A program made the translations under genes and the position numbers. From positions 36,019-100,018 of the forward strand of contig JAFLDO010000013.1 in NCBI GenBank assembly GCA_017302455.1: a stretch of 64,000 nucleotides of DNA. Reading direction: 5' to 3'. Source of the stretch: Accumulibacter sp. GTDB lineage: Bacteria > Pseudomonadota > Gammaproteobacteria > Burkholderiales > Rhodocyclaceae. The notes below the pieces were generated by a model. That model did not search any database and was not told the origin of the DNA. It saw only the letters and a list, made by a program, of their open reading frames with translations. Numbering within the stretch: position 1 is the stretch's first letter; every line of letters starts with the position of its first letter. Below are positions 15,996 through 25,502 of the stretch, piece after piece.

Positions 15996-18366
15996 CTGGC
16001 CTTTGCCCTCACTTGACTCCGCTGCCACTCAAGGCGCCTGGGGGTGCGACGGATAGCCTTCGGGGTAGGAGCGCCAGATTCGAGGCGCAGGTGAGAGGGT
16101 GAAGATGTTGTACATCTGGACGGCCACGTCGAGATGCTGCAGACCGCGCCAGAGCACCTGGGTACCGGGCGGAGCGTCGCCGCGACGTCCGAGGTGGCCG
16201 CCCATCTTCGCCAGCATGCGCACCGCTTGAGCCATGCTGGGCGGTTCGTCGGGGGGTACCGAGGTCTGGTAGTGATAGCAGTGCAAGGCCTTCCATTCCA
16301 CTTCTTCGAAGAAGACGGTGCATGGATGATCGGGAACCTCGCGCCCGAGCATCGTCAAGTGGTAGATGCGCCACGCCACCACCATGTCGATCCCCAGGCA
16401 CGCCTGCAAGCGCGTGGCGGTGCCGAGTTGGCGATCCTTGATCCGACAGCCGCTCTTCAGGGTGCGGTGGAAGACCTCGATCCCCCAGCGCGCGGCGTAC
16501 CACTCGGCGCGTTCAACGGCATCGTCGAAGGTGTTAACCGGCACGGTGGTCAGCAACATCCACTCGATTGGCTCGGGATCGTCGGTGTTCTCTTCGTATA
16601 GATGAACCGCCCACAGCTCAACCGCCGGCAGGCGACTGTCGCGCGGCGGCTGCAGCGTCACTTCGGCGAAGCGCACGGACAGCACCACCGTGCGCTTCGG
16701 GCGGTTGCCCCGCCGGGGAATGTGCAGGGTGATTTCGCCGGCGGGCGACTGGCGGCTGATGAAGTCCCACAGGGCTTCGTTCTCCACTCGCCGCTGCCGG
16801 GTACGCTCGGCCCGCACCAGCAACTTCGGCCCTGCCGGATCGCGCGCGGCCAGCGCAAACAGATCATGAATATCCGACTCCCGATCCCCCATGCTCACCA
16901 ACAGGGTTTCCGGGCACAGCGCCTGAACTTCAGCCACCCGAGCGAAGCTGTTCAGCCACTTCATGCTCTCCTTTTCCTCGATCGGCAGATGCTTACGTTC
17001 CTCGCTCTTGCCGTGCTCGTCGGGATCGCGTGCCCAGCACTGGGCGTCGAGGACGCCGAGCGGTGTCCCCTCGACGCTGAACGCCACGGTGTCGTGCAGC
17101 ATCAAGCCGACGGCCTGGTCGCGCGTGGTGTTGACCGGGCCCAGTCCTTGGGTTGCGGGATGATGCGAATAGTTGAGCGTCGTCGTATCCTGCGGGACCA
17201 GGACGATCCGGTGCGCTCGAATGCGCTCGATGGTCGCTTCGATGTGCGGGGTCAGAATCGCTTGCAGGTTCACCTGGCGGTTACGGAGAAAGCGATACGC
17301 GGCCATCGTGCCGGCGCGCGAAGCGCAGGCTTCGGGGACATTCGCCTGCGGGCGATGGAAGAAGTCGAGCGCAAGGGACACCAGCCGTCGTTTGAGGCGC
17401 TCATCGTACCAGCGAACGGTGGCAAATTCTTCTTCCGCCCAGTTGCTCGCCGGCGCACGGGGGGAGGTGCGCAGGCCGTCGTGGGGTTTCGCGGACAATC
17501 GCTCGCGCCACTGCGTGTCCAATGGCAGCAGGAAGATCTGTTTGGCCACGCCATCACGGCGCCCAGAGGTGGTTCCGACGTCCATCCAGTTGGCCGCGCG
17601 GTAGCAGTGGCCGGGAAAACGCGTGGGATCGACGAAGGTCTCCAGCAACAGCGGCCGTACGTCGTAGCGCGCTTCCCAGTCCGCCGGCAGTCGCCGGCTC
17701 GCGAGTCCGAGCACGTGTGAGGCAAGATTCGGCACCTGCACGCCCGGTCGGATCAAGAAGCGGGCATTCGCCACCACCTGCCGCAGGTTGTACCGACGCG
17801 CCGCATCATCCCACCCAATCGCTTTGTCACGCTCCTTCAGGGCCCAACTCGCCGAGGTGAAACCGAGCGCTCCCAGCCAGCCGTAGAGTTCGCAGCGCAC
17901 CAGGTAGCGCAACTGGGCACCACAGAGGGGCTTTTCGCCCAGGTAGTGTTCGCGCGCCATCAGCGCGCGCCAGATTTGTGCTTCCCGACTCCCCGCCTCG
18001 ACGGCCACCAACTCGACGGCACCCAGCGTTGCCAGCGGCCCACTGACGCGGAGGTCTTCCACTTCCAGCGTGGTCGGCTGGCGTGGCGTGAATCGGGCCC
18101 GGACGGCCGGAAGTTCGATGACCTGGCGCCGCACGAGCTGTGCCAACGCTTTGCGGCAGCCGCCTTCCTGCCAACCGCCCGTCGTGGTACGCCAATCGAG
18201 CCACTCGCAAACCCGCCGCGACAGCGCCCGACGCGATATCTCCGGCACCGACGTGACGGCCTCCCGGATTCGATCCAGAAGGTCGATGGAGAATTCTTGG
18301 CCACAGAGACGCATGCCCAGAGCTTAGCGCTCACGGCCAACGGAGTCAAGTGTGTGGGAGCTTCAG
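15996..18366 (-). mobile_element. IS4-family (Tn5/IS50-like) insertion sequence, 2371 bp
   Basis: The element is bounded by 10-bp direct repeats. Read inward, both ends start CTG and share the perfect 12-base block CACTTGACTCCG at inner positions 15-26 of each end; the bases between are poorly matched. Tn5 ends also start CTG. It carries one gene, a transposase on the minus strand. The element interrupts a chemoreceptor gene in the middle of a codon-preserving site, so precise excision would repair it. Confidence 0.9.
16029..18314 (-). CDS. Tn5-type DDE transposase fused to a DUF4338 (DruA-like) domain
   Basis: One 761-residue frame holds two parts. Residues about 1-280 match DUF4338, the domain named DruA in Druantia defence: HYLG (123-126), IGWDDAARRYNL, PNLASHVLG, LLLETFVDPTRF, YRAANW. 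Residues about 290-760 are a Tn5-like transposase. D376 (QDTTTLNY), D477 (GDRESDIHDL) and E613 form the DDE triad, and Y606-x2-R609-x3-E613-x6-K620 is the exact YREK signature. It fills the insertion sequence nearly end to end, so the N-terminal domain probably helps transposition, for example in end recognition (inference). Confidence 0.9.
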   Translation of the reverse strand: MRLCGQEFSIDLLDRIREAVTSVPEISRRALSRRVCEWLDWRTTTGGWQEGGCRKALAQLVRRQVIELPAVRARFTPRQPTTLEVEDLRVSGPLATLGAVELVAVEAGSREAQIWRALMAREHYLGEKPLCGAQLRYLVRCELYGWLGALGFTSASWALKERDKAIGWDDAARRYNLRQVVANARFLIRPGVQVPNLASHVLGLASRRLPADWEARYDVRPLLLETFVDPTRFPGHCYRAANWMDVGTTSGRRDGVAKQIFLLPLDTQWRERLSAKPHDGLRTSPRAPASNWAEEEFATVRWYDERLKRRLVSLALDFFHRPQANVPEACASRAGTMAAYRFLRNRQVNLQAILTPHIEATIERIRAHRIVLVPQDTTTLNYSHHPATQGLGPVNTTRDQAVGLMLHDTVAFSVEGTPLGVLDAQCWARDPDEHGKSEERKHLPIEEKESMKWLNSFARVAEVQALCPETLLVSMGDRESDIHDLFALAARDPAGPKLLVRAERTRQRRVENEALWDFISRQSPAGEITLHIPRRGNRPKRTVVLSVRFAEVTLQPPRDSRLPAVELWAVHLYEENTDDPEPIEWMLLTTVPVNTFDDAVERAEWYAARWGIEVFHRTLKSGCRIKDRQLGTATRLQACLGIDMVVAWRIYHLTMLGREVPDHPCTVFFEEVEWKALHCYHYQTSVPPDEPPSMAQAVRMLAKMGGHLGRRGDAPPGTQVLWRGLQHLDVAVQMYNIFTLSPAPRIWRSYPEGYPSHPQAP

Positions 18367-18376
18367 GTCGAACATG
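18367..18376. repeat. Right 10-bp target-site duplication
   Basis: This is the second copy of GTCGAACATG, directly after the right end of the insertion sequence. It is in frame with the downstream chemoreceptor fragment. Confidence 0.92.
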
Positions 18377-19578
18377 GCCGGGTCGTCGATCGTCGGGCGG
18401 CGTCGGTCCGGGCGGTTCTCGCGCTGCCGATCCAGCTCACCCTGATCGGCATCGCTGCAGTTGCCGGCGCCGCGATGCGCTTGGCGGGGGGGAACCTCGG
18501 CAGCGGCGCACTCGCGACTGCCCTCGACGTCGTCGCGACCGTCCTGGGCTTGTACGGCCTGTGCTTTCTTTTCGTCTACGCGCCGCGCGTCATTCGTGAT
18601 CTCAACGCCTTCGGTGCCTGGCTCGATGGCCTCCTGACTACCGGCAACCTCAAGCAACGCGTAAATTCTCAACGCCATGACCTGATCGGCACGGTAATCC
18701 AGAAGACCGACAATTTCGTTTCCTCCGTCCAGGCAACCGTGCAGGGAATGGCCGACGTCGCGGCGCAGGTTGGCAGCGCGACCCACGAGGTCGGAGCCGG
18801 CGTGCAGCAAGTTCACCAATCGGCGCGCAAGCAGAGCGACGCGACCTCCTCCGCGGCAGCGGCGGTCGAAGAGGTGACGATGTCGATCGGCGAAGTGGCG
18901 GAGAACGCGCGCTCGACGCGTGAGGTCGCGCATCATACCGGCAAGGTATCACGCGATGGCTTCGAGCGATCCGGGCAGGCCTGCGAAGCGATTCTTTCAC
19001 TCTCGGAAACGGTCACGGTCTCTGCGGAACAGGTCGAAACCCTGGGCCAACGTTCGGCGGAAATCAGCCAGATTGCCAGCGTCATCAAAGAGATCGCCGA
19101 TCAGACGAACCTGCTGGCGCTCAACGCCGCTATCGAGGCAGCACGTGCCGGCGAGCAGGGACGCGGCTTTGCTGTCGTCGCCGACGAGGTGCGCAAGCTC
19201 GCCGAGCGCACCGGCAAGGCAACTCAGGAGATCAGCGCCATGATCGCCATCATCCAGAGCGAGACGAAGCTCGCCGTCGATGGCATGCGCGCCGGCGCCG
19301 CCCAGGTTGGCGAAGGCGTAAACCTCGTTCATTCCTCACAGGAAGCGTTGCAAAGGATCAAGGACGAGATGGACGACACGATCCGGCGCGTCGACGAGAT
19401 CTCGCATGCGTCGGTCGAACAACAGGCAGCGATGACCCAACTGGCCCAGAACGTCGAGCAGGTAGCAGCGATGACCGAACAGAACGTTTCGGTGGTCGCG
19501 CACACCGACGTGATGGTCAGCCGGCTGAGTTCGATCGTCGAGCGGATGGAAAAATCGGTCAACCAGTTCACGGTCTGA
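18377..19578 (+). pseudogene. 3' part of the interrupted chemoreceptor gene (membrane and signalling domains)
   Basis: This fragment encodes two membrane helices ([33 protein letters not shown]), a short linker and a full methyl-accepting signalling domain. The conserved hairpin tip [20 protein letters not shown] is present, shortened here to [24 protein letters not shown] inside the insertion-sequence end (18352) is in frame and could start a truncated receptor lacking the PAS sensor. Such a product could still form coiled-coil bundles but would not sense redox state. The 247 bases after the stop (19579-19825) show nothing recognisable. Confidence 0.9.
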
Positions 19579-19825
19579 GCACACCGCAGACGCCCCCCCC
19601 TGTGATCTGCAGGCTGATCCGCACCACTGCAGCGGGCGTCGTCGCTTGGCGCTGGTCGTCAGAGGCAAGCCCGCATCGCGGACGAATCCGCCACCTTGGA
19701 ACCAGGACTACAGGCTCACCGCATCGGCACGTCACTGCAACAAATGGAATTCTCAACGCATTGACGGTGCGTGTTTATTGACCGCATGAATGGCGGTTTC
19801 ACTGTAACTTCACGGCAGTTCCGGC

Positions 19826-19855
19826 TTGTCTCCGATGCTATCAGCATGGTATAAT
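19826..19855 (+). promoter_or_regulatory. Sigma-70 promoter of the acetate-type transporter
   Basis: TTGTCT (19826-19831) and a perfect TATAAT (19850-19855) are separated by 18 bases. Transcription would start near 19862, giving a leader of about 110 bases before the ATG at 19971. Confidence 0.75.
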
Positions 19856-19864
19856 GCGCTTCCT

Positions 19865-19917
19865 GGGGTTCGGATCAGGTGGTTTCCGACCCCGAACGGG
19901 GCGAGGAGCCCCTTTTT
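19865..19917 (+). promoter_or_regulatory. Attenuator-like leader with competing hairpins
   Basis: Four segments can pair in alternation. A (19865-19873, GGGGTTCGG) can pair with B (19886-19893, CCGACCCC) with one bulge. B's CCCC can instead pair with C (GGGG, 19898-19901) around a GAAC loop. C (GGGGC, 19898-19902) can pair with D (GCCCC, 19908-19912), forming a stem followed by five T's (19913-19917), a textbook intrinsic terminator. A:B would permit C:D termination; B:C would prevent it. The ligand or effector is unknown. Confidence 0.6.
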
Positions 19918-19920
19918 CTC

Positions 19921-19946
19921 GCGGCTGGGTCTCCTGTCCCAGCCGC
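19921..19946 (+). promoter_or_regulatory. Second perfect hairpin in the transporter leader
   Basis: Nine bases (19921-19929) pair perfectly with 19938-19946 around an eight-base loop, ending 24 bases before the start codon. It may stabilise the leader or affect ribosome access; there is no T-run. Confidence 0.6.
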
Positions 19947-19970
19947 TCATTCTTGTCCACGGGGGTAGTG

Positions 19971-20534
19971 ATGGCGGAGCAGAAGCTGGGAAATCCGGCG
20001 GTTGTCGGTCTGGCCGGTTTTGGTTTGACGACGATGGTGTTGCAGTTTCATAACGTCGGCTGGATGGGCCTCGGCCCGGTCATCTGGCTGGGACTCATCT
20101 TTGGCGGGCTGGCGCAGATGATCGCGGGCTTGCAGGAGATGAAAACGGGCAACAACTTCGGCTATTGCGCCTTTACCGCCTACGGCTGTTTCTGGATCGC
20201 GCTGGCGCTGCTCCTGATCGGCAACCACTACAACCTGTACACCTCGAGCAAGACCGACGTCGGCTGGTTCCTCGTGGCGTGGACGCTCTTCACGTTCATC
20301 CTGTGGATCGGCTCGCTGCGCATTCACGGCGCTCTGGCACTGACGTTCACGTTGTTGTTGATCGGGTTCATCCTGCTCGATCTTGCGCACTTCGGCTATC
20401 CCGAACTCACCGTTGTCGCCGGCTACGAGCTGATGGTCACGGCCGCGATGGCCTGGTACATCATGGCGCACATTATTTATGCCGACGTCTTTGGCCGCGA
20501 CATCCTGCCGGTGGGCAGGCCGTGGATCGGCTAG
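19971..20534 (+). CDS. Acetate/succinate-type transporter, GPR1/FUN34/YaaH (SatP) family
   Basis: The 187-residue protein is nearly all hydrophobic, with six predicted helices, and begins with the family's NPA-x-x-GL signature (NPAVVGLAGFGLTT). Family members (SatP/YaaH) carry acetate or succinate across the inner membrane, usually with protons. The ATG follows a G-run (GGGGGTAG) that can serve as ribosome-binding site. It lies 92 bases before a Cache-protein gene on the same strand. The leader shows attenuator-like structure. In a polyphosphate-accumulating organism such a carrier would fit anaerobic acetate uptake (inference). Confidence 0.88.
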   Translation: MAEQKLGNPAVVGLAGFGLTTMVLQFHNVGWMGLGPVIWLGLIFGGLAQMIAGLQEMKTGNNFGYCAFTAYGCFWIALALLLIGNHYNLYTSSKTDVGWFLVAWTLFTFILWIGSLRIHGALALTFTLLLIGFILLDLAHFGYPELTVVAGYELMVTAAMAWYIMAHIIYADVFGRDILPVGRPWIG

Positions 20535-20626
20535 GGTCAGTCAGGTCGGTGGCCGGCTCGCCAGGACTTCCTGGCAGCGACCGGACCAGCCGACATCGTG
20601 AACAAGTTCTGAAGGAGCAAGATGCT

Positions 20627-21181
20627 ATGAAAAATGGGAAAGCGATCGGCCTGATCGCGGCTTTGGCCGCTTGCGGCTTTGTACCCTGCGCGAGTGCCGC
20701 CGATGCGGACATCGCAACTGCCGAAGAGGCCGTCAACAACGTGCGGGCGGCCGCCAAATTCCTGCACGACAAGGGCTCGGCCGGCTACGCGGAGTTCAAC
20801 AACAAGGATGGCAAATGGGTGTGGAAGGACAGCTATGTCTTCGTCTACGACTGCCGCCGCAACAGAATGATGGCACACCCCTTGCGGCCCGATCTGGTCG
20901 GCCAGCCGATCATGCAGATCACCGACAATGCGGGCAAGTTCATCTTCAAGGAACTCTGCAAGGTCGGTAGCGAACCGCGTGGCGGCTGGGTGGAATACAT
21001 GTGGCAGAAGCCGGGGGCCGGCAAGCTTTCGCGGAAGCTCTCCTATGCCCTGGCGGCGGACATATCCTTCACCACCGGCATCCAGGTGAGCGCCGGCATC
21101 TACGATGAAAAGCTGACTGCGCCGGAACTCGGCAAGGTACTCGAGAAGATGTCCGACCCGGCCAAGTATCCGGCCCTTTGA
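20627..21181 (+). CDS. Periplasmic single-Cache-domain protein
   Basis: The 184-residue protein has a signal peptide (cut likely after ASA near residue 25) and then a Cache-type sensor fold. Landmarks are the long first helix (EEAVNNVRAAAKFL), YVFVYDCRRNRMMAHPLRPDL, LVGQPIMQITDNAGKFIFKE and a closing GWVEYMW. Cache domains bind small organic acids or amino acids. There is no membrane anchor or signalling domain, so it is probably a soluble periplasmic binding protein. A GAAGGAG lies nine bases before the ATG. Its position behind an acetate-type transporter hints at a related ligand (inference). Confidence 0.83.
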   Translation: MKNGKAIGLIAALAACGFVPCASAADADIATAEEAVNNVRAAAKFLHDKGSAGYAEFNNKDGKWVWKDSYVFVYDCRRNRMMAHPLRPDLVGQPIMQITDNAGKFIFKELCKVGSEPRGGWVEYMWQKPGAGKLSRKLSYALAADISFTTGIQVSAGIYDEKLTAPELGKVLEKMSDPAKYPAL

Positions 21182-21188
21182 CGACCGC

Positions 21189-21229
21189 GACAAGCGGGCG
21201 GCCAAGCTGACCGGGCCGCCTTGCTTGTC
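21189..21229. terminator. Bidirectional hairpin between convergent genes
   Basis: GACAAGC (21189-21195) pairs with GCTTGTC (21223-21229) and GGCGGCC (21197-21203) with GGCCGCC (21214-21220), with a small internal mismatch. It lies between the stops of the Cache gene and the oppositely oriented transketolase gene. Confidence 0.65.
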
Positions 21230-21267
21230 GAGCCTGCCGGCACTATCCTCACTATCTCACTATCCTT

Positions 21268-23322
21268 CTAGCACGACGTGGCCGCGCCCGGCGGCGTTGC
21301 GCCGACCAGACGCCGTGCCTCGGCGACGACCCTTGCCACAGTGATCCCGAAGAACTCGTAGAGTTCGGCAGCCGGCGCGGATTCGCCAAAGCGGTCGATA
21401 CCGACCACAGCACCATGGCCACCGAGATACTTCCACCACAGGTCGGGATGTCCGGCTTCGACGGCGACTATCGGCAGCGATGGCGGCAGCACTTCCTGCC
21501 GATACGCTTGGGCCTGCAGGTCGAATCGTCGTTGACACGGCATGGAGACCACGCAAGCGGCGATACCCTCCGCGCGTAGCGCGGCCTGCGCATCGACGGC
21601 GACGGCGACTTCCGAGCCCGTGGCAATCAGCACGACCTGAGGAATCTCCGCATCGGCGTGCCGGAGGACGTAGCCGCCAAGCCTGATCCCGGCAAGCTGC
21701 TCGGCGGTCCGGGACAGTGCCGGGAGATTCTGCCGGGAAAGGAGGAAGCAGGAGGGGCCATCCTGCCGTTCCAGCGCCGCAGTCCAGGCCACCGCCGTCT
21801 CCATTGCGTCGGCCGGGCGCCACACGTCGAGACCCGGGATCAGCCGCAAGGACGCGGCCTGTTCGATCGGCTGGTGCGTCGGACCGTCCTCGCCAAGGCC
21901 GATCGAGTCGTGCGTGTAAACCATCAATTGCCGCAGCCGCATCAGCGACGCCATGCGTATGGCGTTGCGCGCATAGTCGGAAAAGACCAGGAAGGTCGCG
22001 GTGTAGGGAATGAAGCCACCGTGCAGGGCAATCCCGTTGGCAAGCGCCGTCATGCCGAACTCGCGCACGCCATAGCTGACGTAGTTGCCGCCCGGCTCCC
22101 GGTTGGCGGGTCGCGTGCCGCTCCAGTTGGTGAGATTCGACCCGGTCAGGTCGGCCGAACCACCCAGCAACTCGGGCAGGAGCGGGGCGACGGCCTCGAT
22201 CACGTTCTGCGATGCCTTGCGTGTCGCCACGGCACCGGTCTGCGTCGCCAGCTTGTCGAGCAAGGCGGCCACCCGGGCGTGCCAGTCGCCCGGCAGCTCA
22301 CCGCGCGTCCGGCGTTCGAATTCGGCTGCCGCTTCGGGGTAGGCTGCACGATACGCGGCGAAATTCGCCGTCCAGACTTCTTCGGCGGCTTCGCCACGGG
22401 CGCTGGCATCCCAGCCGCGGCGAACGTCGTCCGGGATTTCGAACGCGGCAAATGGCCATTCGAGCTGGCGGCGAGTATTGGCGATTTCGCTGGCGCCCAG
22501 GGGTGCACCATGCACGTCGTGCGTGCCCCCTTTGTTCGGCGAACCAAACCCGATCATCGTCTTGCAGCAGATCAGCGTCGGCCGCCCGGTTTGCGTCTTG
22601 GCGATGCGAATCGCCGCCTCTATCGAATCGGGGTCATGCCCGTCGCAGTGTGGGACGACGCGCCAGCCGTAGGCCTCGAAACGCTTCGGCGTGTCATCGG
22701 CGAACCAGGGCTTGACGTGGCCGTCGATCGAGATGTCATTGTCGTCATAAAAGACGATCAGCTTGGACAGTGACAAACGGCCAGCCAGCGAACACACCTC
22801 GTGCGAAACCCCTTCCATGAGGCAGCCATCGCCGATGAAGGCATAGGTGTAGTGGTCGACGATCGCGTGCTCGGCGCGGTTGAAGGTCTCGGCGAGCAGA
22901 CGTTCGGCCAGAGCCATGCCCACAGCATTAGCGAGGCCCTGCCCAAGAGGCCCGGTCGTCGTTTCGACACCCGGGGTCATACCGAACTCCGGGTGGCCGG
23001 GAGTCCGCGAATGCAGTTGCCGAAAGCGCTTGAGTTCCTCGATCGGCAGATCGTAGCCGGAGAGATGCAGCAGAGCGTAGATCAGCATCGACCCATGCCC
23101 GTTCGACAGCACGAAGCGGTCACGGTCGACCCAGTCGGGATTGGCCGGATTGTGCTTCAGGTGGTGACGCCAGAGGACCTCGGCGATGTCGGCCATGCCC
23201 ATCGGCATCCCCGGGTGGCCGGAATTGGCGGCCTGGACGGCATCGATGGCGAGAAAGCGCAACGCGTTGGCGCAGCGACGGCGGAACTTGCGGGATTGCG
23301 TCGGCACAATAATCTCCTTCAA
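21268..23322 (-). CDS. cbbT: Transketolase of the Calvin-cycle operon
   Basis: This 684-residue enzyme moves two-carbon units between sugar phosphates with thiamine diphosphate. It shows the N-terminal [20 protein letters not shown], the TPP/Mg motif GDGCLMEG (about 157) with the downstream NDISIDG, and the central [17 protein letters not shown]. Length and motifs are normal. It is the third gene of a cbbF-cbbP-cbbT operon, 44 bases behind cbbP, so a Calvin-cycle role is favoured over a purely pentose-phosphate one. Confidence 0.96.
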   Translation of the reverse strand: MKEIIVPTQSRKFRRRCANALRFLAIDAVQAANSGHPGMPMGMADIAEVLWRHHLKHNPANPDWVDRDRFVLSNGHGSMLIYALLHLSGYDLPIEELKRFRQLHSRTPGHPEFGMTPGVETTTGPLGQGLANAVGMALAERLLAETFNRAEHAIVDHYTYAFIGDGCLMEGVSHEVCSLAGRLSLSKLIVFYDDNDISIDGHVKPWFADDTPKRFEAYGWRVVPHCDGHDPDSIEAAIRIAKTQTGRPTLICCKTMIGFGSPNKGGTHDVHGAPLGASEIANTRRQLEWPFAAFEIPDDVRRGWDASARGEAAEEVWTANFAAYRAAYPEAAAEFERRTRGELPGDWHARVAALLDKLATQTGAVATRKASQNVIEAVAPLLPELLGGSADLTGSNLTNWSGTRPANREPGGNYVSYGVREFGMTALANGIALHGGFIPYTATFLVFSDYARNAIRMASLMRLRQLMVYTHDSIGLGEDGPTHQPIEQAASLRLIPGLDVWRPADAMETAVAWTAALERQDGPSCFLLSRQNLPALSRTAEQLAGIRLGGYVLRHADAEIPQVVLIATGSEVAVAVDAQAALRAEGIAACVVSMPCQRRFDLQAQAYRQEVLPPSLPIVAVEAGHPDLWWKYLGGHGAVVGIDRFGESAPAAELYEFFGITVARVVAEARRLVGATPPGAATSC

Positions 23323-23366
23323 TCAGGGCACGGGAACAGGCTTCGAGAAGTGAACCTGCCAGCCCG

Positions 23367-24242
23367 TCAGCGCGCGCGGCGCTTCTTGTCGATCAGCTGC
23401 ATGATCATCGGCGTGAAGATGATCTGCATGGCCAGGCCCATCTTGCCGCCCGGACAGACGATGATGTTCGGCCGCGACATGAACGAGTCATGCAGCATGC
23501 TCAGCAGGTAGGGGAAGTCGATGCCCTTGGGGTTGGCGAAGCGAATCACCAGCATGCTTTCGTCCTGCCCCGGAATATCCTGGGCGATGAAGGGGTTCGA
23601 GGTGTCGACCGTCGGCACGCGCTGGAAATTGACGTGCGTCTGGGAGAACTGCGGGCAGATGTAATTGATGTAGTCGGGCATTCGCCGCAGGATGGTGTCC
23701 ATCACCGCTTCAGTGGAGTAGCCCCGTTGCGCCTTGTCGCGATGGAGCTTCTGGATCCATTCCAGGTTGATGATCGGCACGACGCCGACACAGAGGTCGA
23801 CATAGCGGCCGATGTCGACCGCTTCGCTTCTCACGCCACCATGCAGTCCCTCGTAGAACAGCAGGTCGGTGTCGCTGGGCAGATCGGCCCATTCGGTGAA
23901 TGTCCCCGGCGGCGCGCCATACTTCTCCGCTTCGGCATCGTCGTGCACGTAGTGACGGCTCCTGCCCCGGCCGGTCTCGCCGTATTCGCGGAACAGGCCT
24001 TCGAGTTCGGCCAGCAGGTTGGCTTCGGGTCCGAAATGGCTGAAATGATGGTCGCCGGCGAGGCTCTTCTCGGCCATCTTCGCGCGCATTTCCAGGCGGT
24101 CGTAGCGATGAAAGCTGTCACCTTCGATGATCGCGGCGTTCAGACTCTCGCGCCGGAAGATGTGTTGAAAGGCGCGCGTGACCGACGTCGTACCGGCGCC
24201 CGAGGAACCGGTGATCGCGATGACGGGGTTCTTGATCGACAT
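23367..24242 (-). CDS. cbbP: Phosphoribulokinase
   Basis: Phosphoribulokinase makes ribulose-1,5-bisphosphate from ribulose-5-phosphate and ATP, a step unique to the Calvin cycle. The 291-residue protein is the proteobacterial type. It has a P-loop GSSGAGTTSVT (12-22), EGDSFHRYDR, HFGPEANL and LFYEGLHGGV with the catalytic acidic residues. It lies 61 bases behind cbbF. Its presence implies ribulose-bisphosphate carboxylase elsewhere in the genome. Confidence 0.97.
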   Translation of the reverse strand: MSIKNPVIAITGSSGAGTTSVTRAFQHIFRRESLNAAIIEGDSFHRYDRLEMRAKMAEKSLAGDHHFSHFGPEANLLAELEGLFREYGETGRGRSRHYVHDDAEAEKYGAPPGTFTEWADLPSDTDLLFYEGLHGGVRSEAVDIGRYVDLCVGVVPIINLEWIQKLHRDKAQRGYSTEAVMDTILRRMPDYINYICPQFSQTHVNFQRVPTVDTSNPFIAQDIPGQDESMLVIRFANPKGIDFPYLLSMLHDSFMSRPNIIVCPGGKMGLAMQIIFTPMIMQLIDKKRRAR

Positions 24243-24303
24243 GCTGTGTGCCTCCGTGGCTCAAAGGGATAGGGAGTGTATTCAGTCGCTTGCTCCGGAC
24301 CGA

Positions 24304-25386
24304 CTAATCGTCACGGAACAGCGTGCGCGTCGAGAAAAGAGGCGAACGGAACGGCTGATCTTCACCGGTTTCATGTTCCCGGTGGTAACGTTCGATGCGC
24401 TCGACTTCGTCGCGCGAACCGAGAATCACCGGCACCCGCTGGTGCAGGCTGGTCGGTTGCACGTCGAGAATGCGCTCGTTGCCGGTTGACGCCAGGCCGC
24501 CCGCCTGGCCGACGATCATGGCCATCGGATTGGCTTCGTACATCAGGCGCAGCCGCCCGGGCTTCGACGTGTCCTTGCTGTCGCGCGGGTACAGGAAGAC
24601 GCCCCCGCGCATGAGGATGCGATGAACTTCGGCAACCATCGAGGCGACCCAGCGCATGTTGAAATCCTTCCCGCGCACGCCGGTCTTGCCGGCCAGGCAC
24701 TCGGCGACGTAGCGCTGAACCGGTTTTTCCCAGAAACGCTCGTTCGAGGCGTTGATCGCGAACTCGTGGGTATCCGCTGCAATGACCAGATTCGGATGCG
24801 TCAGGAGGAACTCGCCGATATTGCGATCGAGCGTGAAACCATGCGTACCGTTGCCCACTGTCAGCACCAGCATCGCCGACGGACCGTACAAGGCGTAGCC
24901 GGCGGCAACCTGCCGGCTGCCGGGCTGCAGAAAGTCCGCCGCGGTCGGCGTGCCGGCGCTGCCTTTTTCCGGGCAGCGCAGTACGGAAAAGATGCTGCCC
25001 ACCGAGAGGTTGACGTCGATGTTGGACGAACCGTCGAGAGGGTCGAAAACCAGCAGATACTTGCCGCGCGGGTTCTCGGCGGGGATCGGATAGATGTCGT
25101 CCATTTCCTCGGACGCCATCGCCGCCAGGTGGCCACCCCACTCGCAATGGTGTATGAAGGCCTGGTTGGCCAGCACGTCGAGCTTCTTCTGCGCCTCGCC
25201 CTGGACGTTCTCGCTGCCGTGATCGCCGAGCACGCCGGCCAGCGAGCCACGCGAGACGCCTTGGGCAATTGCCTTGCACGAGCGAACGACATCGCTGATG
25301 AGCATCGAGAAATCGCCGGCCAGCGCCGGATTCCGGCGCTGCTCCTCGATCAGGAACTTGTTAACATTGGTACGGCCGCATAGCAT
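24304..25386 (-). CDS. cbbF: Fructose-1,6-bisphosphatase, class I
   Basis: The enzyme hydrolyses fructose-1,6-bisphosphate to fructose-6-phosphate in the Calvin cycle and gluconeogenesis. The 360-residue protein has the metal-binding signature [12 protein letters not shown] near residue 115, an EEMDD-type acidic site ([10 protein letters not shown]), and [14 protein letters not shown] with GG downstream, as in class I enzymes. It is the first gene of the cbb operon and diverges from cbbR across a 116-base gap that carries a palindromic operator. Confidence 0.96.
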   Translation of the reverse strand: MLCGRTNVNKFLIEEQRRNPALAGDFSMLISDVVRSCKAIAQGVSRGSLAGVLGDHGSENVQGEAQKKLDVLANQAFIHHCEWGGHLAAMASEEMDDIYPIPAENPRGKYLLVFDPLDGSSNIDVNLSVGSIFSVLRCPEKGSAGTPTAADFLQPGSRQVAAGYALYGPSAMLVLTVGNGTHGFTLDRNIGEFLLTHPNLVIAADTHEFAINASNERFWEKPVQRYVAECLAGKTGVRGKDFNMRWVASMVAEVHRILMRGGVFLYPRDSKDTSKPGRLRLMYEANPMAMIVGQAGGLASTGNERILDVQPTSLHQRVPVILGSRDEVERIERYHREHETGEDQPFRSPLFSTRTLFRDD

Positions 25387-25463
25387 GGTGAGACTCCAGG
25401 AGTTGAAATTCTTGTTGATCCGGGGACTGCTCAGATTCTAGCGGTCCAATACAAAAGCGCTAG

Positions 25464-25484
25464 TTAAACATACTGTCTGTTTAA
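25464..25484. promoter_or_regulatory. CbbR-type palindromic operator
   Basis: TTAAACA and TGTTTAA form a perfect 7-base inverted repeat around a 7-base spacer. They lie between the divergent cbbF and cbbR genes. The T-rich/A-rich halves fit the LysR-type T-N11-A rule and published CbbR TNA-N7-TNA-type sites. Confidence 0.75.
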
Positions 25485-25502
25485 TTTAAGAAAACCTTGC
25501 AT

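Noticed and set aside
16029..18314. Reading the DUF4338 protein as a Druantia defence gene
   Set aside because: It is fused to a transposase inside an insertion sequence with target duplications, and no other Druantia genes are present.
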